A stretch of 11,922 nt of DNA from Novosphingobium sp. UBA6722 (lineage in GTDB: Bacteria; Pseudomonadota; Alphaproteobacteria; Sphingomonadales; Sphingomonadaceae): NCBI GenBank assembly GCA_002454125.1, contig DKII01000075.1, forward strand, positions 3,134 through 15,055, read 5' to 3'. Below are positions 1 through 6,387 of the stretch, piece after piece. Below the pieces are notes generated by a model. It made no database searches. It was not told the origin of the DNA and saw only the letters and a program-made list of their open reading frames with translations. Positions within the stretch are counted from its first letter, which is position 1; each line of letters opens with the position of its first letter. Position numbers and translations under genes: made by a program.

Positions 1-512
1 AACGGGATATCGTCGTCCAGATCGTCGGCGAAGCCGCCGCGTGCGCCGCCGCCGGAGCCGCCGAAATCACCGCCGCCCGAGCGCTGACCGCCACCGGATC
101 CGCCGCCCCAGTCACCGCCCCCGCCCGAGCGCTGGCCACCGCCCATGCCGCCGCCAGCACCCGGCGCGCCATCCAGCATGGTCAGCACGCCGTTCATGCC
201 GACCGAAATCTCGGTGGTGTAGCGATCGTTGCCCGAGGCATCCTGCCACTTGCGGGTGCGCAGCTGACCTTCGATGTAAACCTTGCTGCCTTTTTTCAGA
301 TACCGCTCGGCCACGCCGACCAGGCCGTCGGACTGCAGCACAACCGTGTGCCACTCGGTCCGCTCCTTGCGTTCACCGGTGGCCTTGTCCTTCCAGTTTT
401 CGGACGTGGCAATGCGGAGGTTGCAGATCTTGCCGCCGTTCTGGAAATTCTTGACCTCAGGATCCTGGCCCAGATTGCCGATCAGGATTACCTTGTTGAC
501 GCTACCTGCCAT
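1..512 (-). CDS. ssb: Single-stranded DNA-binding protein SSB (3' end cut by window edge)
   Basis: SSB coats single-stranded DNA during replication, repair and recombination and recruits partner proteins through its acidic tail. The protein starts MAGSVNKVILIGNLGQDPE, the classic beginning of an OB-fold SSB, and residues 1 to about 115 form the DNA-binding fold (WHTVV near residue 54, then GSKVYIEGQLRTRKW). A Gly-rich linker with two QRSGGG segments follows. The readable sequence ends DDLDDDIP plus two bases (TT) of the next codon, so only the final Phe of the conserved DDIPF tip and the stop are missing. The start is fixed by homology and by a GGAG ribosome binding site 9 bases upstream (522-525). 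It lies 14 bases behind the feoB stop on the same strand, so it may be partly read from the feo transcript, though a housekeeping gene would be expected to have its own promoter, perhaps inside feoB. Identification is secure. Confidence 0.97.
   Translation of the reverse strand, partial: MAGSVNKVILIGNLGQDPEVKNFQNGGKICNLRIATSENWKDKATGERKERTEWHTVVLQSDGLVGVAERYLKKGSKVYIEGQLRTRKWQDASGNDRYTTEISVGMNGVLTMLDGAPGAGGGMGGGQRSGGGGDWGGGSGGGQRSGGGDFGGSGGGARGGFADDLDDDIP
67..145 (-). repeat. Short direct repeat inside the ssb linker
   Basis: Two copies of a GC-rich segment that includes CCGCCCGAGCGCTG (73-86 and 121-134) lie 48 bases apart, which is 16 codons. They encode the two QRSGGG blocks of the disordered SSB linker. 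Such in-frame repeats are a plausible source of linker length variation by slippage. This is part of the gene and not a separate element. Confidence 0.6.
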
Positions 513-526
513 CGAAAAACGCTCCG

Positions 527-2368
527 CTACAACCCGAGCGCGACGGCGCTCCAATAGGTGATTCCCGCGAAGATGTAGGCCAGGCCGAACAGGTAGAGCA
601 ACATGAACACGGGCCATTTCCACCCATTCGTCTCGCGCCGGGTGACGGCGATCGTGCTCATGCACTGCGGGGCGAAGACAAACCACGCGAGGAAGGCGAG
701 CGCAGTCGGCAAGCTCCACTTGGTGCGCAGTTGTTCGCCCAGCGCCAGCGCGGCCTGTTCCTCGTCCTCGGCCGCAACGGCATAGGACGTGGCCAGCGAG
801 GCCACGGCCACTTCGCGCGCCGCCATGGCCGGGATCAGCGACAGGGCGATATCGCGGTTGAAGCCAATCGGCTCCACCACCACGGCCAGGCCATTGGCGA
901 GCTTGCCGGCGATCGAGGCATCAACCTGGTTCTCCCCTTCCCCGGCGCGCGGGAAGTTGAGCAGCAACCAGAGCACCACCGTGACCGTAAAGATGATCGT
1001 GCCGGCCCGGCGCAGGAAGATCCAGGCGCGCTGCCACAAGCCGAGCAGCAGGTCCTTGGCGCGCGGCAGCTGGTACTTGGGCAGCTCCATGATGAAGCCG
1101 GAGGCGGCACCCTTGGTGACCGAACGGCGCAGCACCAGCGCCACGACCATCGCACCGACAATCCCGATCACATAGAGCCCGAACAGCACCAGCCCCTGCA
1201 GGCCGACACCTGGCAGGACGGTGCGGTTGGGGATGAAGGCAGCAATGATCACGGCATAGACCGGCAGGCGGGCCGAGCAGGTCATCAGCGGGGCAATCAG
1301 GATCGTGGTCAGCCGGTCGCGCGGATCCGCGATCGAGCGCGTCGCCATGATCCCCGGAATGGCGCAGGCAAAGCTGGAGAGCAGCGGGATGAAACTGCGG
1401 CCCGACAGGCCGACCCGCGCCATCAGCCGGTCCATCAGGAACGCGGCGCGGGCCATATAGCCCGAGGCTTCCATCGCGAGGATGAAGAAGAACAGGATCA
1501 CGATCTGCGGCAGGAAGACCACGACCGAGCCGACACCGGACAGCACGCCTTCGGTAATGAAATCGCGCACCAGCCCCTGCGGCACAGTGGCCCGAACCTG
1601 GTCGGCCAGGGCGGCAATGCCGCCCTCCAGCGCATCGGCGAACGGCGTTGCCCCGGTGAAGACCGCCTGGAACACCACGAACAGCAGCGCGAACAGCACC
1701 AGCGGGCCGAACCACGGGTGGAGCAGGAACTGATCAAGCCGCGCGTGCAGCCGGTGCTGCGCCGTTTCGGACAGGATGGCCGCCTCGGCAATCGCCTGGG
1801 CCGAAACCCGCCGCTCGGTCAGCGTGGTGTGCGGATGGCGCGGCTCGGCAGTCCGCTCCTCGGCCGCAGCGATCGCGGCGGCCAGTTCGGGCAGGCCGCG
1901 GCGGCGCACGGCGACAGTCGGGATCACCGGCACGCCCAGCGCCGATTCAAGCGCGGCGGGATCGAGCACCAGCCCGTCGCGCTCGGCCAGGTCGATCATG
2001 TTGAGCGCAACCACGGTCGGCCGGCCCAGATTGATCACTTCCTGGGCAAAGACCAGGTGCTGTTCCAGATTCGAAGCGTCGAGCACCACCACCAGCACCT
2101 GCGGCGCAGGTTCACCCGGCAGTTCGCCCAGCACAACCCGGCGAGTCACTTCCTCGTCCGGGCTGGTGGCATCGAGGCCGTAAGAGCCCGGCAAGTCGGT
2201 CAGCTCGATCGTCTCGCCATTCGGCAGCGGCAACCGGCCAGCCTTCCGCTCCACCGTCACGCCGGGGTAGTTGGCAATCTTCTGGCGCGCGCCAGTCAAC
2301 GCGTTGAACAGCGCGCTCTTGCCCGCATTGGGGTTGCCGACCAGGGCTGCGGTGCGCAGGGCCACCAT
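527..2368 (-). CDS. feoB: Ferrous iron transporter FeoB
   Basis: FeoB is the inner-membrane Fe(II) permease with an N-terminal GTPase domain. I choose the ATG at 2368 (613 residues, starting MVALRTAALVGNPNAGKSAL). A longer reading from 2401 would run into feoA and add 11 residues with no homology. Visible GTPase motifs are G1 GNPNAGKS (residues 11-18), switch I NYPGVTV (33-39), G3 DLPG (58-61) and G4 NMID (123-126). From about residue 220 there are two sets of membrane segments with Gate-type sequence, including SFACAIPGIMATR and LMTCSARLPVYA, and an Arg/Glu-rich amphipathic stretch between them. The length is close to the common short FeoB form and lacks the longer C-terminal tail of the E. 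coli protein (about 770 residues). The feoA stop and feoB start are one base apart (TGA-C-ATG), which implies translational coupling. No FeoC-like gene follows; ssb comes next. Control is probably through the Fur and FNR sites at 2641-2675. Confidence 0.97.
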   Translation of the reverse strand: MVALRTAALVGNPNAGKSALFNALTGARQKIANYPGVTVERKAGRLPLPNGETIELTDLPGSYGLDATSPDEEVTRRVVLGELPGEPAPQVLVVVLDASNLEQHLVFAQEVINLGRPTVVALNMIDLAERDGLVLDPAALESALGVPVIPTVAVRRRGLPELAAAIAAAEERTAEPRHPHTTLTERRVSAQAIAEAAILSETAQHRLHARLDQFLLHPWFGPLVLFALLFVVFQAVFTGATPFADALEGGIAALADQVRATVPQGLVRDFITEGVLSGVGSVVVFLPQIVILFFFILAMEASGYMARAAFLMDRLMARVGLSGRSFIPLLSSFACAIPGIMATRSIADPRDRLTTILIAPLMTCSARLPVYAVIIAAFIPNRTVLPGVGLQGLVLFGLYVIGIVGAMVVALVLRRSVTKGAASGFIMELPKYQLPRAKDLLLGLWQRAWIFLRRAGTIIFTVTVVLWLLLNFPRAGEGENQVDASIAGKLANGLAVVVEPIGFNRDIALSLIPAMAAREVAVASLATSYAVAAEDEEQAALALGEQLRTKWSLPTALAFLAWFVFAPQCMSTIAVTRRETNGWKWPVFMLLYLFGLAYIFAGITYWSAVALGL

Positions 2369-2369
2369 G

Positions 2370-2609
2370 TCAGGCCAGCTCGACCTGCATCGCACGGGCA
2401 TGGGCGCGGCGCAGCGCCACGGTCATCCGCCCGATGGTAACGGCCAGCGGGTCCGCCCCGCCGAAGATCCCGCGATGGGCCACGGCCACCTGGGCCCCGG
2501 CATCGAGCCCGAGCGCGCGCAGGCGCTGGCCCTCTTCATCGGCCAGCACGGCCCAATCAACCGCAGCGATGCGGGCAGTCTGGCCGATGGGCAGGGAATC
2601 GAGTGTCAT
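2370..2609 (-). CDS. feoA: FeoA family ferrous iron transport protein
   Basis: FeoA is a small cytoplasmic SH3-like protein needed for Fe(II) uptake by FeoB. This one has 79 residues, the normal size, starting MTLDSLPIGQTARI. The family pattern is visible: an N-terminal strand with PIG, a helix-turn region ending RLRALGLDAGAQV (about 29-41), and a C-terminal GRMTVALRRAHA strand pair where the family usually shows G..ialr...A. It lies directly before feoB with a one-base gap. The start codon is chosen by homology. An AGGGG lies only two bases upstream of the ATG, which is closer than a normal ribosome binding site, so initiation signals look weak. The 31 bases between the ATG and the Fur-like palindrome leave room only for a short leader. 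Confidence 0.93.
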   Translation of the reverse strand: MTLDSLPIGQTARIAAVDWAVLADEEGQRLRALGLDAGAQVAVAHRGIFGGADPLAVTIGRMTVALRRAHARAMQVELA

Positions 2610-2640
2610 TGCCCCTGCGCGCTGCCAGAAGCGCGGCGCA

Positions 2641-2659
2641 ATTGCAAGTCATTCGCAAT
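2641..2659 (-). promoter_or_regulatory. Fur-like operator upstream of feoAB
   Basis: ATTGCAAGTCATTCGCAAT is a 19-base imperfect palindrome centred on 2650, with 7 of 9 arm positions pairing. It resembles the TTGC-A-TCATT-GCAA pattern described for Fur boxes in alphaproteobacteria. It sits 31 bases upstream of the feoA start, where a bound repressor would cover the core promoter. The match to Fur is by eye from remembered consensus; a related iron regulator is possible. Confidence 0.7.
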
Positions 2660-2661
2660 AG

Positions 2662-2675
2662 TTGATCTGGATCAA
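2662..2675 (-). promoter_or_regulatory. FNR/FixK-type site upstream of feoAB
   Basis: TTGATCTGGATCAA matches the FNR/FixK consensus TTGAT-N4-ATCAA exactly. It is a perfect palindrome apart from the two central bases and lies two bases from the Fur-like box, just past the COQ9 stop (2679-2677). Its centre (2668.5) is about 60 bases from the feoA start. If it acts as a class II activator site at -41.5, transcription would start near 2627. Activation of feoAB under low oxygen, when Fe(II) is the available form, is known in E. coli and is the natural reading here. Confidence 0.8.
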
Positions 2676-2676
2676 A

Positions 2677-3333
2677 TCAGCGCGCCGGATAGCGCAGCCG
2701 CCCCAGGAAGCGGGCCGGGCTGAATCCGGTGAAATCGCGGTTCAGAAGCTGCGCCTTGGCCTTTTCGAACTTCATCACGCCATCGATCCGCCGTTCCAGG
2801 AAGGCGCGGGTATCGACTTGCCCCTCGCTGCGGTCATGCGCCAGCACGGCCAGCGTCGCGGCATAGATGCCCGACAGGATCGTGCGCTTGGTATAGTGGT
2901 TGTAATCGGTCGCCGTATCGCCGGCGAGCCGCCACATCAGATCAGCGCTGTGCCAGCCGAGCTTCAGCGCCTGGGGCGCGTTCTGCGGCATGGCCATGAT
3001 TGCCAGCGCCCGCGCCAGGGCTTCCTGCTGCGGGGTGACGTAATCGACCCGGAATTGCACCAGCGTCCGGATCCGCTCACGGATCTTGAGCTGCGCCAGT
3101 TTCTCGGCCGGCCATTCCGCCGCCATGGCTTCGTCACAGGCCGCGATCCAGGCGGCGATCATCGCCATGGCGCCGCCCGAGAAGGCGAAGGCGGCAACCG
3201 CTGGGTCAACGCCCTCAAGCTCGGCCGCCGCCGCCACGGCCGTGTCGCTCCAGCCATCGAACACCGCCGCATCGGCGATTGCCGGGGCAAGCTGGCGGCG
3301 CAGGTCGTCGAGCGAGGTGGCTTCGCTGGTCAT
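2677..3333 (-). CDS. COQ9 family protein (ubiquinone biosynthesis)
   Basis: COQ9 proteins bind lipid and help the hydroxylation steps of ubiquinone synthesis; in mitochondria the partner is COQ7. The fold is TetR-like but has no DNA-binding role. In this 218-residue protein the family pattern is clear: KIRERIRTLVQFR (83-95), a PQN segment (116-118), and ADLMW...GD..TDYNHYTKR (130-150) followed by LSGIYAATLAV and an HDRSEG turn. The C-terminal tail is basic. I choose the ATG at 3333, four bases after the ankyrin gene stop. An in-frame ATG at 3354 would add seven residues (MDRSSNP) and overlap the ankyrin gene, and neither start has a strong ribosome binding site. Tight spacing suggests cotranscription with the ankyrin gene upstream. 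The feoAB control region begins immediately after its stop codon. Confidence 0.88.
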   Translation of the reverse strand: MTSEATSLDDLRRQLAPAIADAAVFDGWSDTAVAAAAELEGVDPAVAAFAFSGGAMAMIAAWIAACDEAMAAEWPAEKLAQLKIRERIRTLVQFRVDYVTPQQEALARALAIMAMPQNAPQALKLGWHSADLMWRLAGDTATDYNHYTKRTILSGIYAATLAVLAHDRSEGQVDTRAFLERRIDGVMKFEKAKAQLLNRDFTGFSPARFLGRLRYPAR

Positions 3334-3337
3334 GGGG

Positions 3338-3934
3338 TTAGAACTTCGGTCCATAGGACTTGGCCTTGGCGTCAGTCTTCGGCTTGGCGTTGTTCTCGAT
3401 CTCGGTCAGCAGGTTGCCGCCGGCCAGCTTGGCATAGTCCTTGGCAGTGCGGCCCGAATTGTCCGCCCGGTCAGGATTGGCCCCGGCCTTCAGCAGCAGC
3501 CGCATCACCGCGACATTGCGATTGTGCACGGCCGTGATCAGCGGGGTTTCGCCGGCATTGTTGCTTTCATCCAGCCGCGCGCCCTTGCCGACCAGCAGTT
3601 CGACCGCTTCGACGAAGTTGGCATTCACGGCGGAAACCAGCGGTGTCACGCCCTTGGCATCGCGGGCGTTCACATTGGCACCCTTGGCGATCAGGAACTG
3701 CATCCAGGTCAGGTCGCGGCGGTTGGTGACGATGTGCAGCGCGGTCTCACCCGAGGTGACATCGCGGGTGTTGATCACGGTCGAAGCGGGATCGGCCAGC
3801 GCCTCGGTCACCTTCTCACCATCCTTCTTGCGGACGGCTTCGAGGAACTTGTAGCTTTCCGAAAACTGCGCGAGCGCCGGAGTGGCCGTCGAAATCGTTG
3901 CCAGCGCTGCCAGCGACATGATGAACCTGCGCAC
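3338..3934 (-). CDS. Exported ankyrin-repeat protein
   Basis: This protein of 198 residues begins with a signal peptide: MRRFI, a hydrophobic stretch MSLAALATISTATPALA, and probable cleavage after Ala22 (ALA before Gln23). About four ankyrin repeats follow: a degenerate first one (28-55), then repeats starting near SGETALHIV (61-69), KGVTPLVSAV (94-103) and AGETPLITAV (127-136), each with the LL..GA.(N/D) second helix and turn, and a short cap SGRTAKDYA (160-168). The tail is Lys-rich. Ankyrin repeats bind proteins; no enzyme domain is present, so it is probably a periplasmic binding or adaptor protein with unknown partner. I use a GTG start at 3934, seven bases after a perfect AGGAGG, rather than the internal ATG at 3919, which would lose the positively charged n-region. 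A much longer frame upstream to 4510 lies antisense to the SCO gene and is not coding. It heads the coq9 unit and is divergent from the SCO gene. Confidence 0.88.
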   Translation of the reverse strand: MRRFIMSLAALATISTATPALAQFSESYKFLEAVRKKDGEKVTEALADPASTVINTRDVTSGETALHIVTNRRDLTWMQFLIAKGANVNARDAKGVTPLVSAVNANFVEAVELLVGKGARLDESNNAGETPLITAVHNRNVAVMRLLLKAGANPDRADNSGRTAKDYAKLAGGNLLTEIENNAKPKTDAKAKSYGPKF

Positions 3935-3941
3935 CCGAAAT

Positions 3942-3947
3942 CCTCCT
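3942..3947 (-). promoter_or_regulatory. Ribosome binding site deciding the GTG start of the ankyrin gene
   Basis: On the minus strand this is AGGAGG, a perfect Shine-Dalgarno sequence, seven bases before the GTG at 3934-3932. The nearest in-frame ATG (3919-3917) would be 22 bases away, which is too far for it to use this site. Confidence 0.8.
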
Positions 3948-4000
3948 GTTGCGGCGGGAATCGCCCCAAGCCCGTCTTGCGCGGCGCGCTTTAGCAGAGC

Positions 4001-4618
4001 ATGAACCGCCGCGCCATGATCAAGCCCCTCTCCTTTGTACTGTTCGCCGCCTTGACCCTTGCCGCCTGCCAGCAGCCTGCAGCCGCACCCCCGGCCGAGC
4101 TGATCGGCACCGATATCAAGGGCACACCCTTTGGCGGGCCGTTCACCCTGACCGGCGAAGATGGCAAGCGCTATGCCTGGGACGATTTCAAGGGCAAGTA
4201 TCGGATGGTCTACTTCGGCTATGCCTTCTGCCCCGACGCCTGCCCGACCGACGTGGCGGTGATGATGCGCGGCTTCCAGAAGTTCGAAAAGGAATACGCG
4301 GCGCAAGCTGCCAAGGTCCAGCCGCTGTTCGTGACGATCGACCCGGCGCGCGATACGGTAAAGGTGGTGGGCGAATTCACCAACAGCTTCCATCCGAAGC
4401 TGCTGGGCCTGACCGGCACCCAGGCCGAGGTCGATACCGCTGCCAAGGCCTTCCGCGTCTATGCGGCGCGGGGCAAGGATCTGGGCAAAGGCAATTACCT
4501 GATGGACCACAGCCGCTTTGCCTATCTGATGGACCCGGACGGCAAGCCGCTGGTGATCCTGCCGGTCGACAAGGGGCCGGATGCGGTCGCCTCTGACCTC
4601 GCCGCAGCGGTGCGATGA
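4001..4618 (+). CDS. SCO1/SenC family copper chaperone lipoprotein
   Basis: SCO proteins are thioredoxin-fold copper chaperones that help build the CuA centre of cytochrome c oxidase on the outer face of the inner membrane. This 205-residue protein has a lipoprotein signal peptide (MNRRAMIKPLSFVLFAALTLAAC) with lipobox LAAC at 20-23, so it should be anchored through Cys23. The copper ligands are present: CPDAC (Cys77 and Cys81) and the distal His170 in LMDHSRF. The family strand VTIDPARDT lies near 111-119. A second ATG at 4016 would give a start MIKPLSF and still keep the signal peptide; neither start has a strong ribosome binding site. It overlaps the next gene by four bases (ATGA), so it is likely coupled to it. 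It is divergent from the ankyrin gene across a 66-base gap in which I cannot define a promoter. No oxidase genes are in the window. Confidence 0.94.
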   Translation: MNRRAMIKPLSFVLFAALTLAACQQPAAAPPAELIGTDIKGTPFGGPFTLTGEDGKRYAWDDFKGKYRMVYFGYAFCPDACPTDVAVMMRGFQKFEKEYAAQAAKVQPLFVTIDPARDTVKVVGEFTNSFHPKLLGLTGTQAEVDTAAKAFRVYAARGKDLGKGNYLMDHSRFAYLMDPDGKPLVILPVDKGPDAVASDLAAAVR

Positions 4619-5073
4619 GCGGCCTCAGGGACCGGTTCTGGGAACGCCCAATCGATACGCTCAATCGCGCCGAGTGGGAGGCGCTGTGCGACGGCTGCGG
4701 CCAGTGCTGCGTCCACAAGGCCGAGGACGAAGATACTGGCGCGATTTACATGACCAATGTCGCCTGCAAGCTGCTCGATCTTCAGACCGCGCGCTGCTGC
4801 GACTATCCGGCACGCAAGCGCCAGGTGCCGGACTGCGTCAAGCTGACGCCCAAGCTGGCGCTGACGCTCGCCTGGTTGCCCGATACCTGCGCCTACCGCC
4901 TGCGCGCCGAGGACGAGCCGCTGCGCGACTGGCATTACCTGATCAGCGGCGATCCCGAGGCGGTCCACACGGCCGGCGTATCGGTGCGCGGCAAGGTGAT
5001 CGGCGAGGAGTTCGCCGGGCCGCTCGAGGAACACATCATCCTGCCGCCGGGCGTGGAGCTGGCTGATGATTGA
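4615..5073 (+). CDS. YcgN/YkgJ-family cysteine cluster protein
   Basis: This 152-residue protein matches the UPF0260/YcgN group of the YkgJ-type cysteine-cluster family, whose members are thought to bind zinc or an iron-sulfur cluster but whose role is not established. It starts SGLRDRFWERPIDTLNRAEW, typical of YcgN. The cysteines are grouped: CDGCGQCC (25-32), Cys50, Cys60-Cys61, Cys73 and Cys91, with CAYRL after the last. The N-terminal W.....L....WE.LCDGCG.CC pattern is well preserved. The start overlaps the SCO stop by four bases (ATGA), and its own stop is overlapped by the next gene by eight bases. This places it in one transcript with a copper chaperone and a metallopeptidase. A role in metal handling is inferred from cysteines and context only. 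Confidence 0.88.
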   Translation: MSGLRDRFWERPIDTLNRAEWEALCDGCGQCCVHKAEDEDTGAIYMTNVACKLLDLQTARCCDYPARKRQVPDCVKLTPKLALTLAWLPDTCAYRLRAEDEPLRDWHYLISGDPEAVHTAGVSVRGKVIGEEFAGPLEEHIILPPGVELADD

Positions 5074-5791
5074 TTGGCTCCGCCGCCGCCCGGACGAGAT
5101 TCCGCAGGTCGAGATCGGTGGGCGCCTGCTGCCGCTCGCAGTCCGGCGCAATGCCGCTGCCAAGCGGATGACGATGCGCCTGGCCCCCGATGGCAGCGAG
5201 ATTCGCGTCACCCTGCCGCGCTGGGGCCGCAGCGCCGAAGCGCTCGAGTTTGCCCGCTCCAAGTCGGACTGGCTGGCGGCGCAGCTCGCCAAGGTGCCGC
5301 AGGCGCCAGACCTGACCCACGGTTCCACCCTGCCCTATCGCGGCCGGGCCATGGCGCTGAGCCACGATCCCGCTGCACCACGCAAGGTCCGCCTGGGCGA
5401 AGACGCGGTCCACCTTGGCGGGCCGGCGGAGACCATCAACCGCCGCCTGCAGCGCTGGCTGGAGGGCGAAGCGCTGCGCCTGCTGGCCGATGACCTGGCC
5501 TATTACTGCCTGCGCGACGGTCGCCGCGCCCCCCCGCTCTCGCTAAGCCGCGCCCAGCGGCGCTGGGGTTCCTGCGCGGCGGATGGAACGATCCGGATCA
5601 ACTGGCGGCTGGTCATGGCACCTGATGCGGTGCGGCGTTCGGTCGTGGCCCATGAAGTGGCCCACCTCACCCACTTTGATCATTCGCCCGCCTTCCACGC
5701 CCATCTCGAAGTCTTGTTCGACGGCGATATCGATGCGGCCAACGGCTGGCTGAAGCGTGAAGGCCGCAGCCTCTACGCCCACTTCGGGTAA
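5066..5791 (+). CDS. YgjP-type (DUF45, M48-like) zinc metallopeptidase
   Basis: This 241-residue protein belongs to the YgjP-like metallopeptidase family (DUF45), predicted zinc proteases related to the SprT and M48 groups. The second half carries the diagnostic parts: RRWGSC (165-170), then INWRLVMAP, and the zinc motif HEVAH (196-200) with a following HFDHSPAFH (203-211) that supplies the third ligand, probably His206. The first half has a beta-rich region with RRNAAAKRMTMRL and LPRWG, also usual in the family. There is no signal peptide or membrane segment, so it should be cytoplasmic. Its start lies inside the ycgN-like gene (ATGATTGA, eight-base overlap), which indicates translational coupling. 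The substrate is not known for the family. It is the last gene of this unit; a 43-base gap follows. Confidence 0.9.
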   Translation: MIDWLRRRPDEIPQVEIGGRLLPLAVRRNAAAKRMTMRLAPDGSEIRVTLPRWGRSAEALEFARSKSDWLAAQLAKVPQAPDLTHGSTLPYRGRAMALSHDPAAPRKVRLGEDAVHLGGPAETINRRLQRWLEGEALRLLADDLAYYCLRDGRRAPPLSLSRAQRRWGSCAADGTIRINWRLVMAPDAVRRSVVAHEVAHLTHFDHSPAFHAHLEVLFDGDIDAANGWLKREGRSLYAHFG

Positions 5792-5834
5792 ACCCGTAAC
5801 CCGATCTTAACCATAACAGGCGGAGAAGCGCAGC

Positions 5835-6347
5835 ATGGTGCGACCCATGCTCACAACTCTGGCCCTTGGCCTGACGCTGGCGCTGGCGGCCCCGGCTGCG
5901 GCGCAGAGCGATTGCCGGCTGTGCTATAGCGACAGTGGCAAGCCGGGTGAGCGGCCGTTGACCCTGGAAATCTTTGCCGACCTCAACTTTGCCAAGCTGG
6001 CCCTGACCGGTCGCGACGGCGGCAGTGCCGAGGTCGATGCGGCAAGCGGATCGAAACGGACCGGCGGCTCGGTGATGAACCTGGGCGGCATGGCGGTGAC
6101 GGGGCGCGGCCGCGTAACCGGCGAGCCGCTGAAGGAAGTGCGGATCGACCTGCCGCAATCGGTGCCGATGAGCGCGCCGGATGGCGGCACGGCAGAGCTG
6201 ACCGGCTTTACCACCGACTTGCCCAGCCATCCCACGCTGGACGCCAATGGCGAGCTGACTTTCAGCTTCGGCGCCAAGCTGGTGCTGCGCAGCGGGCGCG
6301 GCGGAAACTATCGCGGGCGGATCCCGATCTCGGTCGATTACAACTGA
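5835..6347 (+). CDS. Exported DUF4402-like protein
   Basis: The 170-residue product has a clear signal peptide (MVRPMLTTLALGLTLALAAPAAA, probable cleavage before Gln24). The mature part is small and beta-rich. The C-terminal pattern, a Phe-Gly strand (FSFGAKLVL) then GNYRGRIPISVDYN, resembles DUF4402 proteins, which end in G.Y.G...V.V.Y and are often found near surface or pilus-like genes in Sphingomonadales. A CRLC motif (Cys27 and Cys30) right after the cleavage site could form a disulfide or bind a metal. The start is supported by GGAG nine bases upstream (5822-5825); Met5 is an alternative. No chaperone, usher or related partner gene is nearby. The exact family is a judgement by pattern and the function is unknown. 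Confidence 0.8.
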   Translation: MVRPMLTTLALGLTLALAAPAAAQSDCRLCYSDSGKPGERPLTLEIFADLNFAKLALTGRDGGSAEVDAASGSKRTGGSVMNLGGMAVTGRGRVTGEPLKEVRIDLPQSVPMSAPDGGTAELTGFTTDLPSHPTLDANGELTFSFGAKLVLRSGRGGNYRGRIPISVDYN

Positions 6348-6387
6348 CGGCTGGCGCTGGGGCCGCAGAGGCCCTATCTTTGGGGCC

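Noticed and set aside
731..2440. A 569-codon open frame on the plus strand
   Set aside because: It runs antisense through feoB and feoA, is rich in Arg, Gln, His and Gly with no recognisable domain, and is a typical shadow frame of GC-rich coding DNA.
3935..4510. N-terminal extension of the ankyrin frame upstream of 3934
   Set aside because: It is antisense to the SCO gene and shows no family features; the signal peptide and AGGAGG place the real start at 3934.
6360..6374. GGGCC-GCAGA-GGCCC hairpin before the membrane protein gene
   Set aside because: The stem is only five pairs with no T-tract, and such repeats are common by chance in GC-rich DNA.
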